Positions 35,449 to 44,978 of a stretch of DNA of 64,000 bases are shown one piece after another. The notes under the pieces were generated by a model, which made no database searches, had not been told where the DNA came from, and was given only the letters and a program-made list of their open reading frames with translations. Source of the stretch: Advenella sp. S44 (lineage in GTDB: Bacteria; Pseudomonadota; Gammaproteobacteria; Burkholderiales; Burkholderiaceae_B); NCBI RefSeq assembly GCF_002810445.1, contig NZ_NEXS01000001.1, positions 248,001-312,000 on the forward strand, written 5' to 3'. The translations under genes were made by a program, and so were the position numbers. The number at the start of each line of letters is the position of its first letter. The first letter of the stretch is position 1.

Positions 35449-36531
35449 TTAGGGCAGCGCGGCAACGGTTTCGACGTCGCGTTGAACCTGCCCGACGCCT
35501 AGATAGGAGAACAGGTCCTTGGCATCGGCAAGTTCAGGCACCAGCGAAATAGGCTGCATCTGCCCCAGTTTGCGAGCAGTGTCCCGCATGTAGACCAGCG
35601 CCGAGAAGTCTTCCAGCGCGAAACCGACAGAATCGAACAAAGTGATCTGTGTGTCGGCTTCACGACCCTTGGCCTGGCCTTGGAACACCTGCCACAAATG
35701 GCTGACGGGAAAATCGGGGGCCGCATTTTGCAGTTCCCCTTCCACGCGCGTTTGTGGTTCGAACTCTACGAACACGGTTGCCAGCGACAGAATGTCCGGG
35801 TGCAGCTCGGTTTTGCCCGGGCAATCGCCGCCCACCGCATTGATATGCATGCCGGGTTTGATCATTTCTGGTGTCAAAATGTGCGCGCGCGAATATTCAG
35901 CAGTTACCGTGGTCACAATGTCTGCACCCTGCACAGCATCAGCCACACTGTCGGCAATTTCAACCGTCATTCCAGTATGGCGCAGGTTATCAGCCAGCTT
36001 TTCGGAGGCTGCGCGATCAATATCGTAGACGCTCAGTTCCTGGATACCCAGCAGATAATGAAAGGCCAGCGCCTGAAATTCGCTCTGGCATCCATTGCCA
36101 ATCAGGGCCATGCGACGGCTATCGCTGCGCGCCAGATATTTTGCGGCCAGCGCCGACATGGCGGCAGTGCGCAGCGCGGTCGTCAGCGTCAGTTCGCACA
36201 GCACATCGGGCTTGCCCGTGCTGTTGTCTACCAATGCGCCAAAAGCCAGCACCGTGGAGAGCCCTTCCGCAGGGTTATGCGGATGACAATTGACATACTT
36301 GAATGAATAATTCTGTTTATCAGCGATGGGCATCAGCTCCATCACACCATCCTGTACATACTTGGCAACCCGCGACGACTTGTCAAACTCGTCCCAGCGC
36401 AGGTAGTCAGAAAGGATAGAGTTCATCACGCCATCCAGGGTCTGCTTCATGCCCTGCTGCTGCACGATGCGCGCCACGTCCTGCGGACGGATCAGCCCGG
36501 TTGTCAGATTTAGCTGTTTCAGATTGCTCAT
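35449..36531 (-). CDS. Ornithine cyclodeaminase
   Basis: A 360-residue protein of the ornithine cyclodeaminase/mu-crystallin family, converting ornithine to proline and ammonia with bound NAD. Typical features are ELMPIADKQNYSFKYVNCHPHNPAEGLSTVLAFGALVD (substrate Arg/Lys region near residue 65-100), TALRTAAMSALAAKYLARSD, the Rossmann loop MALIGNGCQSEFQALAF near 141 and HINAVGGDCPGKTEL near 228 with the active-site Asp. It is divergent from an Lrp-type gene, which probably regulates it. With the arginase at 12171 it gives a route from arginine to proline. Confidence 0.92.
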   Translation of the reverse strand: MSNLKQLNLTTGLIRPQDVARIVQQQGMKQTLDGVMNSILSDYLRWDEFDKSSRVAKYVQDGVMELMPIADKQNYSFKYVNCHPHNPAEGLSTVLAFGALVDNSTGKPDVLCELTLTTALRTAAMSALAAKYLARSDSRRMALIGNGCQSEFQALAFHYLLGIQELSVYDIDRAASEKLADNLRHTGMTVEIADSVADAVQGADIVTTVTAEYSRAHILTPEMIKPGMHINAVGGDCPGKTELHPDILSLATVFVEFEPQTRVEGELQNAAPDFPVSHLWQVFQGQAKGREADTQITLFDSVGFALEDFSALVYMRDTARKLGQMQPISLVPELADAKDLFSYLGVGQVQRDVETVAALP

Positions 36532-37007
36532 ATTATCTCCATTTATGTTTTGTCGGTTCCGATATCGGTTCCGATGCCAGTGTCCGATTACGCCCGCGCG
36601 CCTTTTCTATCGCGTGCCCCACGGTGACGGGCCATGTACCGGCTCTTGCCGCTGCTAGCGGACTTGGCCCGTATCCTTCCGTGCGCGCCTGTCCGTTTTT
36701 CCGGTCATAGTGCCCTCGCCATGACCGGCTGATCCATGGCGGCTGTTCCATGACGCCGGAGGCGATGAAGCCTGTCCAATGACACCTGGGCCATAGCACC
36801 GAGGCGATGCCGCCTGAAACATGACGCCGGGGTCAGCCCCTGGCCATTGACTGCAACGGGCCTCGTGTGCCGACTGTGTTGGTTACTGCCAAAGTTTCGT
36901 TTCTTCTAGTGTGCCGCAAAGTGACGGCAAAGCATATCGGCAATATTGAACACTTTTGGTGATTCTTTTGCCATAATGGCAGTTCAAAATGACTGAATGA
37001 GCAAAAT
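36532..37007. other. Long intergenic region with imperfect repeats (ocd / lrp)
   Basis: 476 nt without a gene. Around 36715-36840 short related words recur (CCATGAC, GGAGGCGATG/GAGGCGATG, CATGACGCCGG twice), and CCGGTCAT faces ATGACCGG across about 13 nt near 36700-36727. The part next to the Lrp-type gene is AT-rich and holds a palindrome. Confidence 0.5.
36969..36981. promoter_or_regulatory. Palindrome TGCCATAATGGCA, candidate Lrp-type operator
   Basis: A perfect dyad around a central base, 27 nt before the Lrp-type start at 37008, flanked by AT-rich tracts. Lrp/AsnC proteins often bind such sites in the gap to a divergent target, here the cyclodeaminase gene. The link is inferred. Confidence 0.45.
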
Positions 37008-37427
37008 ATGGATTCCACAGACCAAGCGCTTATTTCTTTATTGCGCCAGAATGCCCGCTACGCGATCGCCGATCTGGCCAAAAAACTGGGATTGTCCCGC
37101 GGTACCATACGCAACCGCATGTTGCGCCTGGAAGACAGCGGCGTCATTATCGGCTACACGGTGCAACTGCGTCCGGACACGCAAGTGCAGACCATTCGTG
37201 CATGGATGAGCATCGCCATTGAAGGGAACATGAGCCGCCAGGTGATCGCCAGCCTGCTTGGTGAACCCTGCATTGTGGCCCTGCACGACACCAATGGCCG
37301 CTGGGACCTGCTGGCCGAACTGGAGGCCGGGTCGCTGGCTGAACTGGGCCAGGCACTGGAGCGTATCAGACTGATCCGCAACATCAGCAATTCGGAAACC
37401 AGCATCCACCTGAAGAGCTTTCGATAA
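37008..37427 (+). CDS. Lrp/AsnC-family transcriptional regulator
   Basis: A 139-residue regulator. The N-terminal helix-turn-helix is ALISLLRQNARYAIADLAKKLGLSRGTIRNRMLRLEDSGVI (residues 5-45); the rest is a RAM/ACT ligand domain with LHDTNGRWDLLAELEAGSLAELGQALERIR. It is divergent from the ornithine cyclodeaminase gene, suggesting that ornithine or arginine is the signal. Slightly short compared with Lrp (164) but normal for AsnC-type proteins. Confidence 0.92.
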   Translation: MDSTDQALISLLRQNARYAIADLAKKLGLSRGTIRNRMLRLEDSGVIIGYTVQLRPDTQVQTIRAWMSIAIEGNMSRQVIASLLGEPCIVALHDTNGRWDLLAELEAGSLAELGQALERIRLIRNISNSETSIHLKSFR

Positions 37428-37862
37428 CGACATGCGCTTTGTTGCTGTTGTTGCTGTTGCTATTGCCATTACCGCGACAATTACAGTTGCAATTGCAATC
37501 GCCGCTGCCCCGTTGCCGATGGATTTTGCGGATTGGCGAATATGGAGGCCTGACAGTGAAAAGACAAGTTAACCGCTGAGCTGCTCTACCCAATGGCATG
37601 AGTGGGCTAGTGATGCCTCGCATTGCATTTGTTTTACACGCCGGCAAAGCAGTTCTCTGCCACGGTCGCACAGAACACTGATTTTCATTTGTGATAAGCA
37701 TCTTCTGCCAGTTGCAGGTATATTCGTTTATATTCTAATCATCTACTCATTCAGCCAGTTGTCAACTTCAAGTTGAATCCGTCATTGCATGCGCTGGGCA
37801 TCGCGCCGAACCTCAACGTGCGCAAGTGAGCGCCTATTGCCAATAGCCACCAGGAGATCCGT
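37428..37862. other. Intergenic region with GTTGCT-like low-complexity tract
   Basis: 435 nt between the Lrp-type gene and the sugar dehydrogenase. The first 80 nt are a GTTGCT/ATTGCA-rich tract (see the small frame at 37432). The rest is AT-rich with no gene seen; it should hold the promoter of the dehydrogenase gene, whose AGGAG ribosome site lies just before 37863. Confidence 0.5.
37432..37572 (+). CDS. Possible small hydrophobic peptide (46 residues) after the Lrp-type gene
   Basis: An ATG 4 nt after the Lrp-type stop opens a 46-codon frame: MRFVAVVAVAIAITATITV followed by AIAIAAAPLPMDF and a polar end DWRIWRPDSEKTS. Nearly all residues 4-27 are Val, Ala, Ile or Thr, enough for one membrane helix. 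The DNA is a GTTGCT-type low-complexity tract, so the frame could be accidental. No strong ribosome site is visible. Given only as a candidate. Confidence 0.22.
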   Translation: MRFVAVVAVAIAITATITVAIAIAAAPLPMDFADWRIWRPDSEKTS

Positions 37863-39101
37863 ATGAAGTCAGCCGTACCTGTATCTTTGCACTTGCCATC
37901 CAACTCAGTGTCGATCACGCCTCGGACGACCAGCGTGGCGCTATTGCGCAGAACGATTACCAATATGGTGATGGCAGCCGCCGTTGTGACCGGCTTTTAT
38001 GCTGCTACGGCAAAAGCGCAGACGACCCTGTCTGTCGGCGACAAAGCGCCCGTTGCCGAAAACATCACGACAGAAACACTGCTGACAGGACTGGATCACC
38101 CCTGGTCCATGGCATTTTTGCCGAAAGATGCCGGCATGCTTATTACCGAGCGCAGCGGCAACCTTAATTACCTGAAACCCGACAGCGACAAGCCCGTTGT
38201 CGTGGACGGCAGCCCCAAGGTCTGGGCCAAAGGCCAGGGCGGTTTGCTTGACGTGGTTCTTGCCCCTGATTTTGCCGAAACCCGCAACGTTTACCTCAGT
38301 TATGCCGAAGAAGGCAAAGATGGAAAAGCGGGAACTGCCGTCGGATTCGGTCAACTGACCCCTGACAATACCCGGCTTGAAAATTTCCAGGTGGTTTTCC
38401 GCCAGGAACCCAAACTGTCTGTGGGCAACCACTTTGGCTCGCGCATCATCTTCGATCGCAAGGGCTATATGTTCATCGCGCTGGGCGAAAATGACCAGCG
38501 CCCCACGTCCCAGGATCTGGACAAGCTGCAAGGGAAAATTGTTCGCTTGTTTGCTGACGGCCGTATTCCCCAGGACAACCCATTCGTGGGCAAACAAGGA
38601 GTACGGCCCGAGATCTGGTCGTATGGACATCGCAATCAACAGGGAGCGGCGCTCAATCCCTGGAGCGGCGCACTATGGACCAATGAACACGGCCCTCGCG
38701 GGGGCGATGAAGTCAATATCCCCGAGCCAGGCAAGAACTACGGCTGGCCGCTGGCTACTTTCGGCATCAACTATTCCGGGCAACCGATTCCGGAAGCCAA
38801 GGGGACTGAAGGCGCTGGCCTCACGCAGCCCATTTACGCGTGGAAAGTCTCGCCTGCGATCAGCGGCATGGCCTTTTACGACCATGACCGTTTCCCGTCA
38901 TGGAAGCAAACGGTTTTCATTGGCGCCCTGGCGCAACAGCGTTTGCTGAATCTGAAGGTGGAAGGCGATGCGCTGAAAGATGAGCAGGTCATATTCGAAG
39001 GCGAGCGCATTCGTGATGTGAAAGTCAGCCCAGACGGTTATGTTTATGTCCTGACCGACACCGGCGATGGCAAGCTGATACGACTGGGCATGAAGGAATA
39101 A
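37863..39101 (+). CDS. PQQ-dependent sugar dehydrogenase (aldose sugar dehydrogenase type)
   Basis: A 412-residue exported beta-propeller of the soluble glucose/aldose dehydrogenase family (GSDH). ATG 37863 has AGGAG upstream. The N-terminus is unusually long before the hydrophobic core MVMAAAVVTGFYAATAKA, with cleavage expected near residue 53. Propeller motifs: LLTGLDHPWSMAFLPKDAGMLITERSGNL, VGNHFGSRIIFDRKGYMFIALGE, SYGHRNQQGAALNPWSGALWTNEHGPRGGDEVN and SPAISGMAFYD. It would oxidise aldoses in the periplasm with PQQ. No PQQ synthesis genes are in the window. Confidence 0.9.
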   Translation: MKSAVPVSLHLPSNSVSITPRTTSVALLRRTITNMVMAAAVVTGFYAATAKAQTTLSVGDKAPVAENITTETLLTGLDHPWSMAFLPKDAGMLITERSGNLNYLKPDSDKPVVVDGSPKVWAKGQGGLLDVVLAPDFAETRNVYLSYAEEGKDGKAGTAVGFGQLTPDNTRLENFQVVFRQEPKLSVGNHFGSRIIFDRKGYMFIALGENDQRPTSQDLDKLQGKIVRLFADGRIPQDNPFVGKQGVRPEIWSYGHRNQQGAALNPWSGALWTNEHGPRGGDEVNIPEPGKNYGWPLATFGINYSGQPIPEAKGTEGAGLTQPIYAWKVSPAISGMAFYDHDRFPSWKQTVFIGALAQQRLLNLKVEGDALKDEQVIFEGERIRDVKVSPDGYVYVLTDTGDGKLIRLGMKE

Positions 39102-39198
39102 AGACCGGCGTACTCAGAAATAAAAACTCGGGCACTCTGGAATAAAAACTAGCGCACCATGAGATAAACGCCTGAACACACCGGCCTGGAAAAATTCA

Positions 39199-39231
39199 GG
39201 GCCCGGTGCAGCTTGGTGCTGTGCCGGGCCC
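39199..39231. terminator. Bidirectional hairpin between convergent genes
   Basis: GGGCCCGG (from 39199) pairs with CCGGGCCC (to 39231), with further partial pairing inside (TGCAGC/GCTGTG). It lies between the ends of the sugar dehydrogenase and serA. On the minus strand it is followed by GAATTTTT, on the plus strand by TTTGCC. Confidence 0.6.
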
Positions 39232-39266
39232 TTTGCCAGCCTGCATCAGGCCGGCATACCGATTGA

Positions 39267-40496
39267 TCAATACAGGACGCGTGTCTTGATGGTGCCTGGG
39301 ATTGCCCTGAGCTGAACCAGCGCCTTGTCCACTTCAGGCGTTTCCACGTCGATCACCACATACCCGTTCTGCGGATCGGTCTGCAGGTACTGGCCGACAA
39401 TGTTGACGCCATCTTGCTGGAATACCTGGTTGATTGCCGTGAGCACGCCGGGGCGGTTTTCGTGAATATGCAGGAAACGGCGAGCGCTCTTGTTCTCTGG
39501 CAGCGAGACTTCAGGGAAGTTCACCGCAGACAGCGTAGAGCCATTGTCGGAGTATTTGACCAGCTTGCTGGCTACTTCGATGCCAATGTTTTCCTGGGCT
39601 TCGGAAGTCGAACCACCGATATGCGGCGTCAGGATCACGTTATCGAACTTGCGCAGTGGAGAGACAAACTCTTCGTTGTTGGACTTGGGCTCGGACGGAA
39701 ACACGTCAATGGCCGCGCCGGCGAGCCGCTTTTCTTCCAGCGCCTGGGCCAGCGCGTCAATATCGACTACCGTTCCACGCGATGCGTTGATAAGATGCGC
39801 GCCCACTTTCATTTGCGCAATGCGTTCTGCACTCATCAAATTTTTGGTGCTGTCATTTTCCGGTACATGCAGCGAAACCACATCTGAAATATTCAGCAGG
39901 TCGGTCAGCGAACTGACCATGCGCGCATTGCCCAGCGGCAGCTTGCTTTCGACATCATAGAAATAAATTTCCATACCCAGCGCTTCGGCAAGAACCGACA
40001 ACTGAGTGCCGATATGACCATAGCCGACAATCCCCAGCTTCTTGCCACGGACCTCATGGCTGCCCGTGGCCGATTTGACCCATTCGCCACGATGCACTTC
40101 GGCATTGGCCGCCGGCACGCGACGCATCAGCAAAATCAGCTCGGCCAGAACCAATTCGGCGACAGAGCGCGTATTGGAAAATGGCGCATTAAATACCGGG
40201 ACGCCCAGACGCTTGGCTTCCTGCAAGTCTACCTGGTTGGTACCGATACAGAAACAGCCGACGCCGACCAGTTTCCTGGCCGACTGCAGTACGTCTGCGG
40301 TCAGTTGCGTGCGCGAACGAATCCCCAAGAAATGAGCATCGGAGACGGCTTGCTTGAGCTGATCGCCTTCCAGTGCTTTTTTGTGATATTCGATATTGCT
40401 GTAGCCCGATGCGTGCAGCACATCCAGCGCATTCTGGTGAACGCCTTCGAGCAATACAATTTTGATTTTGTTTTTATCAAGGGACACTTTTTCCAT
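39267..40496 (-). CDS. serA: D-3-phosphoglycerate dehydrogenase
   Basis: A 409-residue enzyme of the short E. coli type (410 residues) catalysing the first step of serine synthesis. N domain: KIVLLEGVHQNALDVLHASGY and GIRSRTQLTADVL; the NAD site is LGIVGYGHIGTQLSVLAEALGMEIYFYD near residue 153; the catalytic Arg/Glu/His are in NASRGTVVDIDAL near 236 and LTPHIGGSTSEAQENIG near 290. Residues about 335-409 form the ACT domain for serine feedback (FLHIHENRPGVLTAINQVF). It precedes the rpoC terminator region on the same strand. Confidence 0.95.
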   Translation of the reverse strand: MEKVSLDKNKIKIVLLEGVHQNALDVLHASGYSNIEYHKKALEGDQLKQAVSDAHFLGIRSRTQLTADVLQSARKLVGVGCFCIGTNQVDLQEAKRLGVPVFNAPFSNTRSVAELVLAELILLMRRVPAANAEVHRGEWVKSATGSHEVRGKKLGIVGYGHIGTQLSVLAEALGMEIYFYDVESKLPLGNARMVSSLTDLLNISDVVSLHVPENDSTKNLMSAERIAQMKVGAHLINASRGTVVDIDALAQALEEKRLAGAAIDVFPSEPKSNNEEFVSPLRKFDNVILTPHIGGSTSEAQENIGIEVASKLVKYSDNGSTLSAVNFPEVSLPENKSARRFLHIHENRPGVLTAINQVFQQDGVNIVGQYLQTDPQNGYVVIDVETPEVDKALVQLRAIPGTIKTRVLY

Positions 40497-40647
40497 GGGT
40501 TTCTTCGCTTAGACAGTTGGGTGTGGGGAGATTTATTGTATCGAAATGTGCTGGTGGCGTCTTGCAAACCCACCGAACATTTCAAATGTACTGCTTGCCG
40601 GCTTAAACAGAGGTGAATTTTCTCATGTCGTCATGAATTGTCGGCAT

Positions 40648-40683
40648 AAAAAAGCGCCTTGCATCAGTGACGCAAGGCGCTTT
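40648..40683 (-). terminator. Rho-independent terminator of the rpoBC operon
   Basis: AAAGCGCCTTGC (40651-40662) and GCAAGGCGCTTT (40672-40683) form a perfect 12-bp stem with a 9-nt loop. On the minus strand it is followed by a run of T (plus-strand AAAAAA at 40648-40653). It lies about 45 nt after the rpoC stop. Confidence 0.9.
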
Positions 40684-40727
40684 GGGCTCCCGGCCGAAAC
40701 CGGGATGACATCTGGCTACCTGTCTGC

Positions 40728-43700
40728 TTATTCGGCAGTGGGCGGCTCGTCGTCGGAGTTGGAACCCAAAGGTGCAAACACATTGTCCAGCGTAACCGGA
40801 GCAGACTCCTCGAAAGGATTCTCCTGGGCACGCACGGCAGCACGTTCGGCACGTTCGTTTTCCTCTTTGGCCTTGCGGGCCTGGTGGAACGACATACCGG
40901 TTCCGGCGGGGATCAGGCGACCCACGATCACGTTCTCTTTCAGACCGCGCAGTTCATCACGTTTACCCATGATGGCCGCTTCGGTCAGAACTCTTGTGGT
41001 TTCCTGGAAGGAAGCCGCAGAGATGAACGAATCGGTGGACAGCGACGCCTTGGTAATACCCAACAGAATGTTCTCATAGGTAGCCGGGATCTTATTATCG
41101 GCAACCACGCGATCATTCTCGTTAAGCAGTTCGGCACGCTCAACCTGTTCACCGGTGATGAACGAGGTATCACCCGCATCCACGATGTTCACACGACGCA
41201 GCATCTGACGAACGATCACTTCAATGTGCTTGTCATTGATTTTCACGCCCTGCAGACGGTACACGTCCTGCACTTCGTTGACGATGTATGTCGCCAGCTT
41301 CTCGATACCCTGCAGACGCAGAATATCGTGAGGATCAGCCGGACCATCTACAATCATCTCACCCTGGTTCACCACCTGGCCATCATGCACCAGCACCTGC
41401 TTCTCTTTCGGAATCAGGAATTCATGCACGGTGCCATCGGTCTCGGTAATGACCAGACGCTGCTTGCCCTTGGTATCCTTACCAAACGACACAGTACCTG
41501 TGACGTCTGCCAGCATACCGGCGTCTTTGGGCGAACGAGCTTCAAACAGCTCGGCCACACGCGGCAGACCCCCGGTAATATCGCGGGTTTTCTGTGATTC
41601 CTGCGGGATACGAGCCAGGATTTCCCCGATATTGACCTGCTGACCATCGCGTACGGTAATCAACGCACCGACCGGGAATGAAATATTCACGGAGTGATCG
41701 GTACCGGCGATTTTGACCTCTTCACCAGCCTCATTAACCAGCTTGATCTGCGGACGCATCAGCGTCTTGCCGCTACGCGATTTCGGTGTAATGACCACCA
41801 GCGTTGACAGGCCGGTCACTTCATCGAGCTGTCTGGCAACGGTTTGACCCTCTTCGATATTCTCGAAGCGGACCTCACCCGAGTACTCGGATACGATCGG
41901 ACGGGTCAGCGGATCCCATGTAGCCAGACGGGTGCCGGCTTTGACACTATCGTTATCGCCAACCAGCACGGTTGCGCCATAAGGGATCTTGTGACGTTCG
42001 CGTTCGCGGTTGCTATCGTCAAAAATCACGATTTCACCGGAACGGGAAATAGCCACGCGTTCGTTCTTGGCGTTGGTCACATACCGCATCGAACCGGCAA
42101 AGCCAACGGTACCGGCAGACTTGGTATCAACCGAAGAGGCCATGGCCGCACGCGAGGCTGCGCCACCAATGTGGAACGTCCGCATGGTCAGCTGGGTACC
42201 CGGTTCACCAATAGACTGGGCCGCAATCACACCAACGGCTTCACCGGTGTTGACCATATTGCCGCGACCCAGGTCACGACCATAGCAGTGCGCGCAAAGC
42301 CCGTGGCGGGTCTCGCAGGTCAGCGGCGTACGGATCTTGACCTCGTCCACACCGATACGATCGATCAGTTCCACGGCATCCTCATCCAGCAGAGTGCCGG
42401 CCGCAATAGCGGTTTCCTGCGTATCAGGATTGACGATATCGGCAGCCGCAACACGACCCAGAATACGGTCATGCAATGGTTCGATAATCTCACCACCTTC
42501 TACCAGGGCTTTCATCAGATAGCCGTTGGTTGTGCCGCAATCGGTTTCGGTGATGACCAGATCCTGGGTCACGTCCACCAGACGACGAGTCAGGTAACCG
42601 GAGTTCGCCGTTTTCAGCGCGGTATCGGCCAGGCCTTTACGTGCACCGTGCGTGGAAATAAAGTACTGCAGTACGTTCAGACCTTCACGGAAGTTGGCGG
42701 TAATCGGCGTCTCGATGATCGAACCATCGGGCTTGGCCATCAGGCCCCGCATACCGGCCAACTGACGGATCTGCGCCGCTGAACCACGGGCGCCCGAGTC
42801 GGCCATCATGTAAATGGAGTTGAACGATTCCTGGCGGGCATTTTCGCCCAGACGGGTGACAACCGGCTCTGTCGCCAGCTGCTCCATCATGGCCTTGCCC
42901 ACTTTATCGCCAGCCTTGCCCCAGATATCCACCACGTTGTTATAGCGCTCCTGCGAAGTCACCAGACCTGACGAATACTGCTTGTCGATCTCTTTGACTT
43001 CGTTGCTGGCCTGCGTCAGGATTTCCTGCTTCACAGTCGGAATGACCATATCACCCATGGCAATCGAAATACCGGCACGGGTGGCCAGGCGGAAACCGGC
43101 TTGCATCAACTTGTCAGCAAAAATCACGGTATCGCGCAGACCGCAGCGACGGAACGACTGGTTAATCAGGCGTGAAATTTCTTTCTTTTTCAGCGCACGA
43201 TTGAGCACGCTGAACGGCAGTCCATTAGGCAGAATTTCCGACAGAATCGCACGGCCGGCAGTGGTTTCAAAGCGGCGCAGCACAGGCTGCCATTCACCCT
43301 GATCGTCTTTCTCGTACTCGTTCAGGCGCACAGTCACGCGTGACTGCAGCTCAACTTCACGATTGTCATAAGCACGGATCAGCTCGGCCAGATCGGCAAA
43401 GAACAGGCCTTCGCCCTTGCCGTTGATGCGTTCACGAGTCGCATAGTACAGACCCAGCACGATATCCTGGGAAGGTACGATGGAAGGCTCGCCGCTGGCA
43501 GGGAACAATACGTTGTTGGATGCCAGCATCAGCGTACGCGCTTCCAGCTGTGCTTCGAGCGACAGCGGTACGTGAACAGCCATCTGGTCACCGTCAAAGT
43601 CGGCGTTAAAGGCGGCACATACCAGTGGATGCAGCTGAATCGCCTTGCCTTCGATCAGGACCGGTTCGAAAGCCTGAATACCCAAACGGTGCAGCGTAGG

Positions 43701-44978
43701 CGCACGGTTGAGCATCACAGGGTGTTCACGAATCACTTCTTCCAGAATATCCCAGACTACAGGCTCGTGGGCTTCAACCAGTTTTTTCGCGGCCTTGATC
43801 GTGGTCGCCAGACCCATAATCTCAAGACGATTGAAAATAAATGGCTTGAACAGCTCCAGCGCCATCAGTTTGGGCAGACCGCATTGATGCAGTTTGAGCT
43901 GAGGGCCCACCACAATCACTGAACGACCGGAGTAGTCCACCCGTTTACCTAGCAGGTTCTGACGGAAACGACCGCTTTTACCCTTGATCATATCGGCCAG
44001 GGATTTGAGCTGGCGCTTGTTGGCGCCCGTCATGGCCTTGCCGCGACGACCGTTATCCAGCAGCGAATCGACCGATTCCTGCAACATACGTTTTTCGTTG
44101 CGCAGGATAATGTCCGGCGCCTTCAGTTCAATCAGGCGCTTAAGACGGTTATTACGGTTGATCACGCGACGGTACAGATCATTCAGGTCAGAGGTCGCAA
44201 AGCGGCCGCCATCCAGCGGCACCAGCGGACGCAAATCCGGTGGCAGCACGGGCAGCACTTCCATGACCATCCAGTCCGGCTTGATGCCGGATTTCTGGAA
44301 GCCTTCAATCACTTTCAGACGCTTGGAGATCTTTTTGATCTTGGCATCGGAACTGGTCGCCTTCAGTTCGGCGCGCAAAGACTCCGCCTCGCGATCGATG
44401 TCGATCGTGCGCAGCAGCTCACGCACGGCTTCAGCACCCATCAGGGCTGTGAAGTCGTCGCCGTACTCTTCGGTCTTGGCCAGGAAATCGTCGTCGGACA
44501 TGATCTGACCACGCTTGAGCGGCGTCATGCCTGGTTCGATCACGCACCATGCTTCAAAGTACAGTACGCGTTCGATATCGCGCAGGGTCATGTCCAGCAC
44601 CATGCCCAGACGGGATGGCAGGCTTTTCAGGAACCAGATATGCGCAACCGGGCTGGCCAGTTCAATGTGACCCATGCGTTCACGACGCACTTTAGTCACT
44701 GTCACTTCGACGCCGCATTTTTCGCAGATCACGCCACGATGTTTCAGGCGCTTGTATTTACCGCAAAGACATTCGTAATCTTTGATCGGGCCAAAGATCT
44801 TGGCGCAGAACAGACCATCACGTTCCGGCTTGAATGTCCGATAGTTGATGGTTTCTGGCTTTTTGACTTCGCCATAGGACCATGAACGGATTTTTTCAGG
44901 AGAGGCAATCCCAATCTTGATGGCATCGAACTGCTCATCCTGGGAAATCTGTTTGAATAAACCTAATAATCCCTTCAT
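40728..44978 (-). CDS. rpoC: DNA-directed RNA polymerase subunit beta'
   Basis: A 1416-residue beta' subunit, normal length for betaproteobacteria. The N-terminal zinc site is [20 protein letters not shown] near residue 70; the catalytic Mg-binding motif is NADFDGDQM near 460; the second zinc site has Cys in [16 protein letters not shown] near 890; the trigger loop region [28 protein letters not shown] is near 915-945. Its ATG overlaps the rpoB stop by 4 nt, so rpoB and rpoC are translated together. The gene ends the tuf-secE-nusG-rplKAJL-rpoBC block and is followed by a strong terminator. Confidence 0.99.
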   Translation of the reverse strand: MKGLLGLFKQISQDEQFDAIKIGIASPEKIRSWSYGEVKKPETINYRTFKPERDGLFCAKIFGPIKDYECLCGKYKRLKHRGVICEKCGVEVTVTKVRRERMGHIELASPVAHIWFLKSLPSRLGMVLDMTLRDIERVLYFEAWCVIEPGMTPLKRGQIMSDDDFLAKTEEYGDDFTALMGAEAVRELLRTIDIDREAESLRAELKATSSDAKIKKISKRLKVIEGFQKSGIKPDWMVMEVLPVLPPDLRPLVPLDGGRFATSDLNDLYRRVINRNNRLKRLIELKAPDIILRNEKRMLQESVDSLLDNGRRGKAMTGANKRQLKSLADMIKGKSGRFRQNLLGKRVDYSGRSVIVVGPQLKLHQCGLPKLMALELFKPFIFNRLEIMGLATTIKAAKKLVEAHEPVVWDILEEVIREHPVMLNRAPTLHRLGIQAFEPVLIEGKAIQLHPLVCAAFNADFDGDQMAVHVPLSLEAQLEARTLMLASNNVLFPASGEPSIVPSQDIVLGLYYATRERINGKGEGLFFADLAELIRAYDNREVELQSRVTVRLNEYEKDDQGEWQPVLRRFETTAGRAILSEILPNGLPFSVLNRALKKKEISRLINQSFRRCGLRDTVIFADKLMQAGFRLATRAGISIAMGDMVIPTVKQEILTQASNEVKEIDKQYSSGLVTSQERYNNVVDIWGKAGDKVGKAMMEQLATEPVVTRLGENARQESFNSIYMMADSGARGSAAQIRQLAGMRGLMAKPDGSIIETPITANFREGLNVLQYFISTHGARKGLADTALKTANSGYLTRRLVDVTQDLVITETDCGTTNGYLMKALVEGGEIIEPLHDRILGRVAAADIVNPDTQETAIAAGTLLDEDAVELIDRIGVDEVKIRTPLTCETRHGLCAHCYGRDLGRGNMVNTGEAVGVIAAQSIGEPGTQLTMRTFHIGGAASRAAMASSVDTKSAGTVGFAGSMRYVTNAKNERVAISRSGEIVIFDDSNRERERHKIPYGATVLVGDNDSVKAGTRLATWDPLTRPIVSEYSGEVRFENIEEGQTVARQLDEVTGLSTLVVITPKSRSGKTLMRPQIKLVNEAGEEVKIAGTDHSVNISFPVGALITVRDGQQVNIGEILARIPQESQKTRDITGGLPRVAELFEARSPKDAGMLADVTGTVSFGKDTKGKQRLVITETDGTVHEFLIPKEKQVLVHDGQVVNQGEMIVDGPADPHDILRLQGIEKLATYIVNEVQDVYRLQGVKINDKHIEVIVRQMLRRVNIVDAGDTSFITGEQVERAELLNENDRVVADNKIPATYENILLGITKASLSTDSFISAASFQETTRVLTEAAIMGKRDELRGLKENVIVGRLIPAGTGMSFHQARKAKEENERAERAAVRAQENPFEESAPVTLDNVFAPLGSNSDDEPPTAE

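Noticed and set aside
34436-35452. 338-codon plus-strand frame across the PPTase gene
   Set aside because: It is Ser/Arg/Cys-rich with no motif; the minus strand carries the clear phosphopantetheinyl transferase signatures.
37568-37605. tRNA-like words (GGTAGAGCAGCTCAGCGG on the minus strand)
   Set aside because: The D-arm cannot close and there is no anticodon arm, T arm or acceptor stem, so no tRNA is called.
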